Notes: generated by a model not told the origin, from the sequence alone. 55,972 bases of DNA from Lachnospiraceae bacterium (GCA_014804795.1 JAAUZC010000024.1:1-55972); one strand, 5' to 3'; numbered from the stretch's first letter, positions 23,840 to 33,137 are shown. Numbers and translations: made by a program.

Positions 23840-24967
23840 TCAGTCGTTCCTTGCCCTGCGGCTTACCCACCTCACGTTAAGAACAAATCCGATCCCAAGA
23901 TACATACTGACAAGGGAAGTGAGTCCATAACTGACAAATGGCAGCGGAAGTCCTGTATTCGGAACCAGTCCGGTTGCAACCCCTATATTGATAAAACTTT
24001 GAAAACAAACCAGACCGGCGACTCCGCCGGCTATCACATGTCCGGCCATATCCCTGGCCTTCCATCCAATAAGAGCACATTTGAGCGCAATTAATAACTG
24101 AAGGATAATAACTAAACAGCTTCCTATAAATCCCCATTCTTCCCCGATGATGGCAAAGATAAAATCCGTCTGAGCCTCTGAAATAAAATTTCCGTTTTTC
24201 ACAGAACCGATCTCGTTGTTATTATAACCTTTTCCGAATAACTGTCCGGAACCGATCGCCGTCATGGAATTATTCTGCTGGTACGCCTCCGTATCCTTGT
24301 AGTCATCGGGATAGAGCCATGCGAGGATACGTTTTTGCTGATAATCCTTCAGTATTTCCTGATCCGGCTGGATGACTATGGTCAGGAAGATGACTCCCAC
24401 CGGAACCGTAACGGCAAGCACCGCTAAAATCAGCTTATAACTTAATCCTCCAATATACATCATAATACAAAATGTAATAGCGATGATGATCGTAGTGGAC
24501 AGATCTTCTTTTACCACAAGTGCCATTGGAACGGCTATGAACAATAGAGAAAGCAGAATAATTCCGAAGCTGTTCAATCTTTCCCTATTTACCATAATAA
24601 ACTGTGCAAAGAATAAAATCAACAGTATTTTACCAAGTTCTGACGGCTGAAAACGAATTACTTTCAAATCCAACCATCTTCTGGCACCGCCGGCGTCATC
24701 TCCGAGAGGACTGAGCACCAATCCCAATAAAACAATATTGATGATATAAATAACCCAATAAAATTTCAGCACAAAATGATAATCCACAAAGGAAACCGCA
24801 AGCATCACAAAAATGCTGAGAGCCAATCCCATAACCTGTCTTCCCTGCAGATCAGGCTTGGCGCTTCCGACTGCGAAAACGCCAAGCACTGACAGAGAAA
24901 TTACCAAAAATATTAATCTGAAATCATAATCCTTAAAAAAATCACGGATTCCATGTTGTCTGAACAT
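23840..24967 (-). CDS. rodA: Rod-shape peptidoglycan glycosyltransferase RodA (SEDS)
   Basis: A 375-residue SEDS-family polymerase with about ten membrane helices that builds side-wall glycan strands together with the PBP2 encoded in the same operon. SEDS hallmarks: DDAGGARRWLDLKVIRFQPSELGKI (with the conserved RW and QPSE), KEDLSTTIII, SDFIFAIIGEEWGF-like (seen as TDFIFAIIGEEWGFIG), and the C-terminal TGLPLPFVSYGLTSLVS. RodA rather than FtsW follows from its operon with mreBCD and mrdA. It starts 27 nt after the minE stop. Confidence 0.95.
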   Translation of the reverse strand: MFRQHGIRDFFKDYDFRLIFLVISLSVLGVFAVGSAKPDLQGRQVMGLALSIFVMLAVSFVDYHFVLKFYWVIYIINIVLLGLVLSPLGDDAGGARRWLDLKVIRFQPSELGKILLILFFAQFIMVNRERLNSFGIILLSLLFIAVPMALVVKEDLSTTIIIAITFCIMMYIGGLSYKLILAVLAVTVPVGVIFLTIVIQPDQEILKDYQQKRILAWLYPDDYKDTEAYQQNNSMTAIGSGQLFGKGYNNNEIGSVKNGNFISEAQTDFIFAIIGEEWGFIGSCLVIILQLLIALKCALIGWKARDMAGHVIAGGVAGLVCFQSFINIGVATGLVPNTGLPLPFVSYGLTSLVSMYLGIGFVLNVRWVSRRARND

Positions 24968-24993
24968 ATGTTATACCTGTCTGTGCACCGTTA

Positions 24994-25275
24994 TCATTTC
25001 CCCGAGGATGTGGAAGACAGATCCAAAATCGGAATATTTACATACAAAAACGGCGATTTTCTGGATGCGCCCATGCTGTTTTTCTTCGTGATCTGAACTT
25101 CCATGCTCTCTTCATCTATCTTCATGTAACGCGATATCACACCTGCGATATCATTTTTTATCATATTCATCATTTCCGGAGAACAGTTTACTCTGTCGGA
25201 AATAAGCAATATCTTTAATCTGTCTTTCGCAATATTGCCGGAACTTTTCTTTTGAAAAAACCTGTGCAGTTTCAT
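24994..25275 (-). CDS. minE: Cell division topological specificity factor MinE
   Basis: A 93-residue protein that stimulates MinD ATPase and drives Min oscillation. The N-terminal membrane-targeting segment (MKLHRFFQKKSSG) precedes AKDRLKILLISDRVNCSPEMMNMIKNDIAGVISRYMKI, the anti-MinCD and dimerisation region. It ends in a Ser-rich tail. It directly follows minD (14 nt). Presence of MinE rather than only DivIVA indicates an oscillating Min system, as in other clostridia. Confidence 0.95.
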   Translation of the reverse strand: MKLHRFFQKKSSGNIAKDRLKILLISDRVNCSPEMMNMIKNDIAGVISRYMKIDEESMEVQITKKNSMGASRKSPFLYVNIPILDLSSTSSGK

Positions 25276-25289
25276 ATCAAATCCCCCCT

Positions 25290-26081
25290 TTAATTTCTTC
25301 TGAATATTCCGGTCACCTTTGTCCAGAAAGAAAATCCTTTCTCAAACTCAATGAAAGGCACTTCCTCCCCGAGTACACGGTGACAGATATTCCGGTATGC
25401 TTCTCCCGCCATTGTAAAATTGCCTACAACAGGCTCGCCCTGATTCGTGGAAATAACCACGCTTTCATCATCGGGCACAATGCCGATCAAAGGAATGGAT
25501 AATATGTCAACCACATCTGACGAGGACATCATATCCCCGCGTTTTACCAAATCGTACCTGAGTCTGTTTATCACAAGATCTATTTTCTCAAAACAGTTGG
25601 CTTCAAGCAGTCCGATGATCCTGTCCGCATCTCTGATGGCAGAGACTTCCGGCGTTGTGACGACAAGCGCCCTGTCAGCGCCGGCGATGGCATTTTTAAA
25701 TCCCTGTTCGATCCCCGCCGGACAGTCCAGTATAATGTAATCAAACTGGTTTTTCAGCTGATCGATCAGCTTCACCATCTGTTCCGGTTTCACCGCCGAT
25801 TTATCTCTTGTCTGGGCCGAAGGTAAAAGATAGAGACCGGGATGACGTTTATCTTTGATCATCGCCTGTTTTGCGCGGCATTTCCCCTCTGCTACATCTA
25901 CCAGGTTGTAGACGATCCGGTTTTCCAGACCCATCACGACATCCAGATTTCGCAGACCGATATCCGTATCGATAAGCAGTACCTTTTTCCCCAGCTTCGC
26001 AAGACCTGTTCCTACGTTTGCGCATGTTGTGGTCTTTCCAACACCGCCTTTACCTGACGTGACGACAATTACTTCACTCAT
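25290..26081 (-). CDS. minD: Septum site-determining ATPase MinD
   Basis: A 263-residue ParA/MinD-type ATPase. The deviant Walker A is SGKGGVGKTT (8-17). Further motifs are LLIDTDIGLRNLDVVMGLENRI and DYIILDCPAGIEQGF (Walker B region). The C-terminal amphipathic helix that anchors MinD to membrane is GFSFWTKVTGIFRR. It recruits MinC to block Z-rings near poles. The gene follows minC after an unusual 138-nt gap holding two hairpins, then runs into minE with a 14-nt gap. Confidence 0.96.
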   Translation of the reverse strand: MSEVIVVTSGKGGVGKTTTCANVGTGLAKLGKKVLLIDTDIGLRNLDVVMGLENRIVYNLVDVAEGKCRAKQAMIKDKRHPGLYLLPSAQTRDKSAVKPEQMVKLIDQLKNQFDYIILDCPAGIEQGFKNAIAGADRALVVTTPEVSAIRDADRIIGLLEANCFEKIDLVINRLRYDLVKRGDMMSSSDVVDILSIPLIGIVPDDESVVISTNQGEPVVGNFTMAGEAYRNICHRVLGEEVPFIEFEKGFSFWTKVTGIFRRN

Positions 26082-26104
26082 ATACGTTACCTCACTTTCT
26101 GTAG

Positions 26105-26151
26105 TTCATTTCTCTGGAAATGAATGTCCCGTCTCTTAATTTAGAAGACGG
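26105..26151. promoter_or_regulatory. Two hairpins in the minC-minD gap
   Basis: TTCATTTC-TCTG-GAAATGAA at 26105-26124 is a perfect stem. CCGTCT (26129-26134) pairs with AGACGG (26146-26151), with a T-run on the plus strand only. In this otherwise tightly packed operon the 138-nt gap may hold a processing site, attenuator or internal promoter for minD-minE. Confidence 0.45.
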
Positions 26152-26219
26152 ATTTTTTCGTGATTTGTCGTCCTCCGGGCATACTTTTCAGTTACATAGA
26201 GCTGACTTATCTGGTCAAA

Positions 26220-26933
26220 TTATTGACCGGCATGGTCATCCTCTGTAACGGTAAGTTGTCCCAGTAATTCTTTTGTAACAGGTTTTATGATAATTTCTTC
26301 TCCCTGTATGGAAGCTATCTTTGGTGTTTTTTTATAAGAACCCGGCAGGAAACGTTTTTCCGGTTTCTTTATGTATTTATAGCTGCCGATCTTCAGCTTT
26401 TCCGGTGAAAATTCCAATGCACATACAAAATGGCCATTCTTATCTTCCGAACCGATACCGGCATGGACTTCCCCGAAAAGCGTTCCAAGCACAATGACAT
26501 CTTTCCTGGAAAATATTTTTGCCCCCGGATTTACATCGCCCAGTATAATAACGGAATGTTCTGTTTCCAGGCTCTGCCCCTTTTTTAAAGTGCCCCGGTA
26601 AAACTGCCCGTCTGTATCTGTCTCTTCTTCCGGCTGCTTGCTTTCCTCAAAGGCTTCATCCAACAGATACTGAATTTTTTCGTTCTCTCCGACAAGACAG
26701 ACAATCTGCAGATCGGAATTTTCTTCAATCACATCCAGAATGGTATTCTCTTCTTCTTCAGTCAGTTCCTTTCCGGTAATCGCAAGGCCCACCTGTGTGT
26801 TTCCGAAAAATTGTCTGCTGCTTTGAAACTTTTCACGCAATTCTTCGAGCAGAGTTTCCATCTCGGTTTCCGGTTTGATATGAAGAGCCAGACCTTTGCG
26901 GTAGCTCTTCAATGTAAATGAATGCTCCTTCAT
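26220..26933 (-). CDS. minC: Septum site-determining protein MinC
   Basis: A 237-residue inhibitor of FtsZ assembly. The N-terminal domain (about 1-105) contacts FtsZ. The C-terminal beta-helix domain (about 120-215) shows TLKKGQSLETEHSVIILGDVNPGAKIFSRKDVIVLGTLFGEVHAG, the MinC_C signature that binds MinD. An acidic linker (ESKQPEEETDTDG) joins the two. It starts 1 nt after the PBP2 stop, so the two genes are coupled. A tail of about 25 residues extends past the usual end. Confidence 0.94.
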   Translation of the reverse strand: MKEHSFTLKSYRKGLALHIKPETEMETLLEELREKFQSSRQFFGNTQVGLAITGKELTEEEENTILDVIEENSDLQIVCLVGENEKIQYLLDEAFEESKQPEEETDTDGQFYRGTLKKGQSLETEHSVIILGDVNPGAKIFSRKDVIVLGTLFGEVHAGIGSEDKNGHFVCALEFSPEKLKIGSYKYIKKPEKRFLPGSYKKTPKIASIQGEEIIIKPVTKELLGQLTVTEDDHAGQ

Positions 26934-26934
26934 A

Positions 26935-29805
26935 CTAGTCTCCCTGTATAGCAGTATTTCTTATACTTTCATCAGCCTGTCCGGTCAGAATGTTTTCTTC
27001 ATCGTCCAGTTTATAGTAATATGTATAAAAATCCTTTGCTGTCTGTGCGGCATAGGAAGAAGAATAACCGTTTGCAATACGCACTGTCACGGAAATTTCC
27101 GGATTTTCGTAGGGGGCATAGCTGACAAACAGCGCATGGTTCGGGTGTCTTTCCGACTGTTCGGCTGTTCCCGTTTTTCCGGCTACATTGACGCCTAAAC
27201 CTGCATAGTAGGACATACCCTCCACCACGCGCCTCATTCCTGTATGGATCGCGTTCCAGTAGCTATTGTCCATTTCAACATAGTTGCGCACTTCGGCGTT
27301 TCGCTCCTCCAATAGAAAACCGTTTTTATCCGTGATCTTATCGATCAGAGTCAGGTTATAACATGTACCGCTGTTTGCCACCGTTGTCACATAGCGGGCG
27401 AGCTGTGCTGTTGTATAGTTGTTATTGCCCTGGCCGATGGAGGAACGCACGGCATCCTCCGTGGATATTTTCGGGTCGGACTCTTCAAGCTCCAGGCCGG
27501 ATGTTTCAGACAGCCCGTACATGTCCGCGTATTTTGCCAGCATGTCCGTACCCCGTTCACTGTTGTAGGAGTCGCCGATGGAACCCAGTCTGTATCCCAT
27601 TTCGTAGAAGTAGCTGTTACAGGATTTCTGTATCGCACTGGTGACATTCATGGAACCGTGTGCACCCGGATAAATATGACAGTGGGGTGACGGTGTGATC
27701 TTGTCAAAAGGCCCGGAACAGGTGATCGTTGAGGAAAGGGAAATAACACCTTCCGACAAGCCTGCCGTGGCTGAAACCATTTTGTAGGTGGATCCCGGCG
27801 CTGTACGTTCCTGTGTCGCTCTGCTGTACATCGGCCTTGCATCATCATTCATCAGTTTCGCGTAGTATTCCGCATCAATGGAATTGGCAAGCCTGTTTGT
27901 ATCATAGCCTGGATAGGAAACAAGAGCCAACGTATCGCCGGTATTGACATCTGTAACTACCATGGAGCCGGAACAGGGTTCCAAAGCAAGCTGCGCCGGT
28001 GTAATGTCCAGATTTGTAATCCGGTCAAGCATAAACTGATATGCTGTGATACCGCCATTATACAGCCTGTCCTCCACTTCCGAATCCACTTCCACGATCT
28101 TCTGTTCGCAGAGGATCTGGCAGACCTCCCTGCCGCTTATCACGTCATTTTTGATCATGTAACGGTAGATCCGTTTTTCAAATGTCGAGTCTGTCGCCAG
28201 CTTTTTCAGAATATAATCAACCAATACCTCATATATTTCTTCTGAATCGGCATAGTCGTTTTCAATATCCAGTTTTGTGACATCGATCCAGCGTTCGGCG
28301 ATACAATGCCGCAAATACTGCTCAAGCGGAATATTTTCGTCCTGACGCCATGCCAGATATACCTCATCTGTATCATCAATCTCATCTGTCAGAATAATAT
28401 TGTTATTTCCGAGCAGAGATACAATATACAGCATATAAACCTGATATTCTGTAGAAAGCTGATCGTAGGGCGTCTTTGTGACAAGCAGTTCGTCCCGCAG
28501 CTTTTCTTCCACATATGCCTGCTGTTTCTTATACTTTTCCGCGACGTTTTGCTCTGTTTCCTTTGCGTCGCGCTCCGAAAAATGGGAAATGTCAATAATA
28601 CTGTTTTCAATCAACGCATTATATACATCATAAATCGCAATCTTGATCTTGGAACTGCCCGCATTTTCAGCCGGCACATATTCCTTGATATTTTCGATAC
28701 GGGAAACAACAATACTCGCAATCTTCTGTTCCAGAATATTATAGGCGGCAGTCTGCAGTTCTGTGTCAAGCGTCAGATAAATATCATTTCCGGCAGCCGG
28801 CTCCACATGATCCGTAGACTCGATGACTTTTCCGAAACTGTCCACATAAATAACTTCAGAACCTTTTTGGCCTCTCAGAGTGTCTTCCATGGATGCTTCT
28901 ATGCCGGCAACGCCCACCTGATCGTTTAAAGCATAGGTGGAATCCTTCTGTGTGTACTCCAGAAGCTTTTCTGAAGGAATCTTTCCGGTATAGCCGATGA
29001 TATGGCTGAAATAAACACTGTTCACATATTTGCGTATTGTACCTTCCGCGATGCTGACGCCATCCAGATACTGTATATTTTCGCTGACTACCGCTACTGT
29101 CTTTTCATTGATATCTGTGGCGATCGTTGTTGCGATATACTTCTGGTAACTGTTGGAGGAAAGTGCATAGCGGACCGTTAAAATTTTCAGGATTTCGTCT
29201 TTTGTATAACCCACACAGGGTTCAAACGTAAGGGTTCCATCCTCATTCACGGTATAAGTGCCGATGCCATATCGCTTTGAACTGCACAGATATTCTATTA
29301 CATCATCGGGGGAAGCCGTCTTTTCTTTGTATTCCAGTTCATTGATATCTGCTCTTCCATATACATCTCCCAGAAATCGCAGCAGGGCATTATCGCTTAC
29401 ACTGTACTGATAATTCCCGGAGGAATCCAGATAGATATCAAAGTCGCTTATCACTTCATCACCGCTCTGCTCTATTAAACGGATCGTCTTATAGATCGTT
29501 TCATTGATATCCCTGTTCTTTGTTCTGCCGGATTCATAGACATCCTCGATCGTCACAGAATAGGCAAGCTCATTGTAGGCAAGCAGTTTCCCGTTCCTGT
29601 CATAGATATTGCCGCGTGTGGCAGGGATGGAACGCTCTTTTCTGATGGTCAGCTGGAAATTTTCCAGATAGGAAGCGCCATTTACAATCTGCAGTGTAAA
29701 CAATCTGTTGATCAAAACACCGCCGCAGAGAAAAATGGCAAGAATCAGTATAAATTCCCTCGAAAGGATCATATTTAGTATTTTATCTTTTATTCTATCA
29801 AACAA
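26935..29805 (-). CDS. mrdA: Penicillin-binding protein 2 (class B transpeptidase) with large internal insertion
   Basis: A 956-residue elongasome transpeptidase, longer than the usual 600-700. One N-terminal membrane helix (about 17-39) precedes RSIPATRGNIYDRNGKLLAYN (dimerisation domain). The catalytic motifs are STYK (672-675), SCN (728-730) and KTGT (877-880). Between about residues 365 and 605 lies a mostly helical, charged insertion of about 240 residues placed just before the conserved GSMVVTDVNTGDTLALVSYPGYD. Partner SEDS protein is RodA in the same operon. The start is TTG at 29805, overlapping mreD by 8 nt; an ATG at 29772 is possible. Confidence 0.95.
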   Translation of the reverse strand: MFDRIKDKILNMILSREFILILAIFLCGGVLINRLFTLQIVNGASYLENFQLTIRKERSIPATRGNIYDRNGKLLAYNELAYSVTIEDVYESGRTKNRDINETIYKTIRLIEQSGDEVISDFDIYLDSSGNYQYSVSDNALLRFLGDVYGRADINELEYKEKTASPDDVIEYLCSSKRYGIGTYTVNEDGTLTFEPCVGYTKDEILKILTVRYALSSNSYQKYIATTIATDINEKTVAVVSENIQYLDGVSIAEGTIRKYVNSVYFSHIIGYTGKIPSEKLLEYTQKDSTYALNDQVGVAGIEASMEDTLRGQKGSEVIYVDSFGKVIESTDHVEPAAGNDIYLTLDTELQTAAYNILEQKIASIVVSRIENIKEYVPAENAGSSKIKIAIYDVYNALIENSIIDISHFSERDAKETEQNVAEKYKKQQAYVEEKLRDELLVTKTPYDQLSTEYQVYMLYIVSLLGNNNIILTDEIDDTDEVYLAWRQDENIPLEQYLRHCIAERWIDVTKLDIENDYADSEEIYEVLVDYILKKLATDSTFEKRIYRYMIKNDVISGREVCQILCEQKIVEVDSEVEDRLYNGGITAYQFMLDRITNLDITPAQLALEPCSGSMVVTDVNTGDTLALVSYPGYDTNRLANSIDAEYYAKLMNDDARPMYSRATQERTAPGSTYKMVSATAGLSEGVISLSSTITCSGPFDKITPSPHCHIYPGAHGSMNVTSAIQKSCNSYFYEMGYRLGSIGDSYNSERGTDMLAKYADMYGLSETSGLELEESDPKISTEDAVRSSIGQGNNNYTTAQLARYVTTVANSGTCYNLTLIDKITDKNGFLLEERNAEVRNYVEMDNSYWNAIHTGMRRVVEGMSYYAGLGVNVAGKTGTAEQSERHPNHALFVSYAPYENPEISVTVRIANGYSSSYAAQTAKDFYTYYYKLDDEENILTGQADESIRNTAIQGD

Positions 29806-30325
29806 AATCCGTTTCGCTCCTGTTTTCGTTTGGATTCAACCGCTTATATAAAGACAGCAGAATCGGATAAAGAATAATGCCTATCACAATGGTGTATACT
29901 GTCTCCGGCAGAATAATATGAAAGAAAAAGTAAGGAAAATTCAATCTGCCCCGCAGTAAAAACAATACAATATAACAAATCATGCCATAGGAAAGATCGC
30001 TGAGTGTTATTAACGCCAACGGCAGCTTGATATCCTCCGGATAAAAAATTCTGCTGAATTTCCCATTTAAAAATCCGATATACATGTAGATCATGGCATA
30101 GAGTCCGATCACATCACCAAAAAAGATATCGATAAACAGTCCGCAGACAAAGCCTGAAAGCAGTCCCTTCTTTTCTCCCAGCATAAATCCGATGGAAGTC
30201 GTTGTAATGAGCAGCAAATTCGGACTGATGCCTCCGAAACTCAGTCGTTTAAACAGGGTACATTGCAGCAGGAAGCAGAAAAACATAATGAATAAAAATA
30301 TAATGGATAGTATTCTTCTACGCAT
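29798..30325 (-). CDS. mreD: Rod-shape-determining protein MreD
   Basis: A 175-residue integral membrane protein with about five helices and weak sequence conservation. Position between mreC and mrdA, size and hydrophobic profile identify it, along with segments such as KKGLLSGFVCGLFIDIFFGDVIGLYAMIYMYIGFLNGKFSR. It helps link cytosolic MreB to the extracellular synthases. Its ATG directly follows the mreC stop codon and its end overlaps mrdA by 8 nt, so the three are translated together. Confidence 0.92.
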   Translation of the reverse strand: MRRRILSIIFLFIMFFCFLLQCTLFKRLSFGGISPNLLLITTTSIGFMLGEKKGLLSGFVCGLFIDIFFGDVIGLYAMIYMYIGFLNGKFSRIFYPEDIKLPLALITLSDLSYGMICYIVLFLLRGRLNFPYFFFHIILPETVYTIVIGIILYPILLSLYKRLNPNENRSETDFV

Positions 30326-31195
30326 TTATTCCTCAATCGTCTGTTTTTGTTCCAAAATGACCAGAACTTCTTCCAGATGGGAGAAATCCGCGGCCGGCGT
30401 CACATAACCGGATTTGGTCAGGTTATTGGGATCGGTGTTCAAATTGGATATGTATCCTATTAAAATGCCGGGCAGATAGTGATCGCTGATATTGGAAGTG
30501 ACGATCTTATCACCTTCCACAACCTGATTTTTTTCATCAATGAGTTTGCTGAATTCGATCAGTCCGTCCGCATAGGTTTCCAGATTGCCTGTGACGACCA
30601 GATTATCTGAGGTGGACAGAACCGTGCCGCTGACACTGACATTGTCACTGATGATCGTTGTCACTTTCGCCCAGTTTTTGCCTGTGGAAGTCACTCTGCC
30701 GACAAGCCCTGCATCCGCTATGACATTCATGTTTTCCATAACGCCATCGTCAGTTCCTTTGTCGATCACAAAAGAATGGTACCAGTTGCCGCTGTCTTTG
30801 GAAATGACTCTTGCTCCTATTTTGTCATAGTCGGCATATTCCGCATCCAGTTGATAGAGCTGCCTTAAGTTTGTCAGCTCAAATCTGTCCTGCTGCAGCG
30901 CAATATTTTCATTGGTCAGATCTGTCACCTGTTGTTTTAAGGATTCGTTTTCTTCTATTAAATGTTGTATCTCCTGCAGCATTTCCGTCCGTTCATTCAA
31001 ATAACTGCCGACTTTTGATATTCCTTTTTCAAAAGGAACCACAAGAAAACCTGCCGCATAAGACAGAGGCGTACTCAATGCTGATGTCGTGAATGTTAAA
31101 ACCATCAGACCTGTGCACAGGACCGTTAAAATAAAAAGGAGATATTTACCCGGTAATGTAAATTTTTCTCCTTTTTGCTTTATTACTGGACTCAT
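30326..31195 (-). CDS. mreC: Rod-shape-determining protein MreC
   Basis: A 289-residue protein with one N-terminal membrane helix (about 17-40), a coiled coil (about 65-110: LQEIQHLIEENESLKQQVTDLTNENIALQQ) and the extracellular MreC beta domain (about 120-280: GARVISKDSGNWYHSFVIDKGTDDGVMENMNVIADAGLVGRV). It links MreB to PBP2/RodA. Its ATG overlaps the mreB stop in an ATGA arrangement, which indicates translational coupling. Confidence 0.95.
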   Translation of the reverse strand: MSPVIKQKGEKFTLPGKYLLFILTVLCTGLMVLTFTTSALSTPLSYAAGFLVVPFEKGISKVGSYLNERTEMLQEIQHLIEENESLKQQVTDLTNENIALQQDRFELTNLRQLYQLDAEYADYDKIGARVISKDSGNWYHSFVIDKGTDDGVMENMNVIADAGLVGRVTSTGKNWAKVTTIISDNVSVSGTVLSTSDNLVVTGNLETYADGLIEFSKLIDEKNQVVEGDKIVTSNISDHYLPGILIGYISNLNTDPNNLTKSGYVTPAADFSHLEEVLVILEQKQTIEE

Positions 31196-32202
31196 TTACT
31201 CATTCCTTCAATAGAATATGCTACGGATTTATAGTTATCATCTTTGATAATCTTTGCAAGACCAAGTACCACACTGTTCATCGGTTCCGCCGCCACATTG
31301 ACTCTCAATCCTGTTCCCAGACTGACAAGTTCCGCAAAATGGCTCACCTGAGAAGCGCCTCCGGTCAGATAAACACCGTGCCTGTAAATGTCTGCGGCCA
31401 GTTCAGGCGGCGTCCTCTCTAAGATCACTTTGATATTGTCAATTATCATGTGGAAATTTTCGGTCAGGCAGGTATCTATAAGGCTTGTGGGAATCTCACG
31501 CTCCACCGGCAGCCCCGTGACGATATCGCGTCCGAAAACCTGCGCCGGCTTGCCCTCTTTTTCGAGATTGGCAAGCGAAAATTTCACATTTTCAGCAGTC
31601 TTTCCGCCGATCAGGAGACTGAATTCTTTTCTTACAGCGGCACGTATCGCATCATCGAACTTCAGGCCTCCCACTTTGATGAGCCTGCTCAACACAATAC
31701 CGCCAAGGGAAAGAATCGAAATTTCTGTCGTATCGTATCCGACATTAACGACCAGCACACCCTGAGAATTTTTCACATCAATATCAAGACCAAGACCGTC
31801 CGCCACCGCTTTTTCTACGATCATAATGCGTTTTGCTTTCACACCCGCATCACGGATCAGGTCATAGAAAGCCCTCTTTTCCACTTCTGTTACGTCTGTC
31901 GGCACTGCAATATAAAAATCGGCAGGTTTTATGCTTCCCTTGGACAGGTCAGTGACAAAATACCTGATCAACGTCTCCATATTATGGATATCAGCGATCA
32001 CGCCATTGCCCAGAGGATAAGAAATATGAATATTACTTGGTGCCTTTTCATACATCTCATAGGCGGAATTTCCATAGGCGAACAGGTTTTTCTTGTTTTC
32101 GATCGCGATCATGTTTTTCTCCACCATGATCGCATCGTCGCTCCTGTTGTATATCTTGATGTTGTTTGTCCCCAGATCAATGCCAAAAGTGTTGTTAGCC
32201 AA
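31192..32202 (-). CDS. mreB: Rod-shape-determining actin homologue MreB
   Basis: A 336-residue actin-like ATPase that guides side-wall synthesis. The phosphate 1 motif is FGIDLGTNNIKIY (6-18), the phosphate 2 motif VLVVNVGYDTTEISILSLGGIV, and the adenosine motif GVYLTGGASQVSHF; MIVEKAVADGLGLDIDVKNSQG follows the family pattern closely. GTGIRVNVAAEP-like (here LGTGLRVNVAAEPMNSVVLG) closes the fold. It starts 32 nt after the radC stop and ends in an ATGA overlap with mreC. A paralogue (Mbl or MreBH type) cannot be excluded, but the mreCD context favours MreB. Confidence 0.96.
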   Translation of the reverse strand: MANNTFGIDLGTNNIKIYNRSDDAIMVEKNMIAIENKKNLFAYGNSAYEMYEKAPSNIHISYPLGNGVIADIHNMETLIRYFVTDLSKGSIKPADFYIAVPTDVTEVEKRAFYDLIRDAGVKAKRIMIVEKAVADGLGLDIDVKNSQGVLVVNVGYDTTEISILSLGGIVLSRLIKVGGLKFDDAIRAAVRKEFSLLIGGKTAENVKFSLANLEKEGKPAQVFGRDIVTGLPVEREIPTSLIDTCLTENFHMIIDNIKVILERTPPELAADIYRHGVYLTGGASQVSHFAELVSLGTGLRVNVAAEPMNSVVLGLAKIIKDDNYKSVAYSIEGMSK

Positions 32203-32234
32203 AACCCTGTACTCCTTTCATTTTACGCAGCGCC

Positions 32235-32909
32235 TCATGCCGATAAATATCCGCTTTCCCGCAGACTGCAATATGTTTTATCTCCGATGATTATGTGATC
32301 TAACAGCGGAAGTTCCATCATTGCCCCGAGCATCTGGATTCTTTTGGTGATTTCCAGATCGGCTTTGCTCGGCGCAGAATCCCCGCTGGGATGGTTGTGT
32401 ACAAGAATAAACTGTACCGTTTTTTCCCTGAGAAGCATTAAAAACAATTCTCTCGGTGAAACAATGGATTCTCTGATCGTCCCGATTGAGAGTACGGCGT
32501 CCGAGATCAGTCTGCATTTCTGGTCAAGCATCACCAGAATCACCTGCTCTCTCTCCTCATGGCGCATACTTTCTTTATAGTACTGCCAGATAGTTTCCGG
32601 CGTATGAAAGTCAAGACCTTCTTTTGCTTCCGTTTTTGAGATACGTCTGGCCAGTTCCGCCAGGCATTTCAACCGGATTGCCTTCACCTCGCCTATTCCG
32701 GGCATCTTCATCAGTTCCTTCCACGGAATATGGCAAAGTCCCAAAAGATTCCGCTCCGGAAAACTGTCCAGAATCCTGTTCGCTATCGTAAGCGCATTTA
32801 ACTCCTTTGTGCCGGTTCTGATAAATACGGCGAGAAGTTCCGCGTCGTCAAGCTCCTCCGCACCGTATGATTTCACCACTTCATACGGCTGCATGTCATG
32901 TGAATGCAT
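32235..32909 (-). CDS. radC: RadC family JAMM-domain protein
   Basis: A 224-residue protein with a helix-hairpin-helix segment (about 60-85: LLGLCHIPWKELMKMPGIGEVKAIRLKCLAELARRI) and a JAB/JAMM metal-binding motif HNHPSGDSAPSKAD (about 160-175). Despite its name the function is unsettled; it is not a proven repair protein. Radc next to mreB is the usual arrangement. An ATG at 32942 is in frame, but the ATG at 32909 follows an AGGAAA-type site by 6 nt and gives the normal N-terminus MHSHDMQPYEVVKSYG. Confidence 0.92.
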   Translation of the reverse strand: MHSHDMQPYEVVKSYGAEELDDAELLAVFIRTGTKELNALTIANRILDSFPERNLLGLCHIPWKELMKMPGIGEVKAIRLKCLAELARRISKTEAKEGLDFHTPETIWQYYKESMRHEEREQVILVMLDQKCRLISDAVLSIGTIRESIVSPRELFLMLLREKTVQFILVHNHPSGDSAPSKADLEITKRIQMLGAMMELPLLDHIIIGDKTYCSLRESGYLSA

Positions 32910-32994
32910 CTGCTTTCCTTTCCCTCTCCGGACAGAAAGCATATCGTTTTTATCCCCGTCTTCATGCAGGACTTTCCAAGTCAGGTAATTCTTT

Positions 32995-33024
32995 TATAGT
33001 ATTTACCGTAAATGGAATACTATA
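32995..33024. promoter_or_regulatory. Operator-like dyad upstream of radC-mreBCD
   Basis: TATAGTATT (32995-33003) and AATACTATA (33016-33024) form a perfect 9-bp dyad around TTTACGG-type bases. It lies about 90 nt upstream of the radC start, in the region where the promoter of the whole shape/division operon should be. Confidence 0.45.
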
Positions 33025-33137
33025 CCAACTTTGAGAGATATTTCTCTCCGGGTATCTTCATCTGCACTTAGATAATACTACCACAAAATTCCTCCTCTGT
33101 ATATAAAAACCCCCACTTTTTTAGACAAAATTTGTCA

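Noticed and set aside
31450-32298. 282-residue plus-strand frame opposite mreB
   Set aside because: It is the antisense shadow of a clearly conserved gene and shows no recognisable motif or ribosome site.
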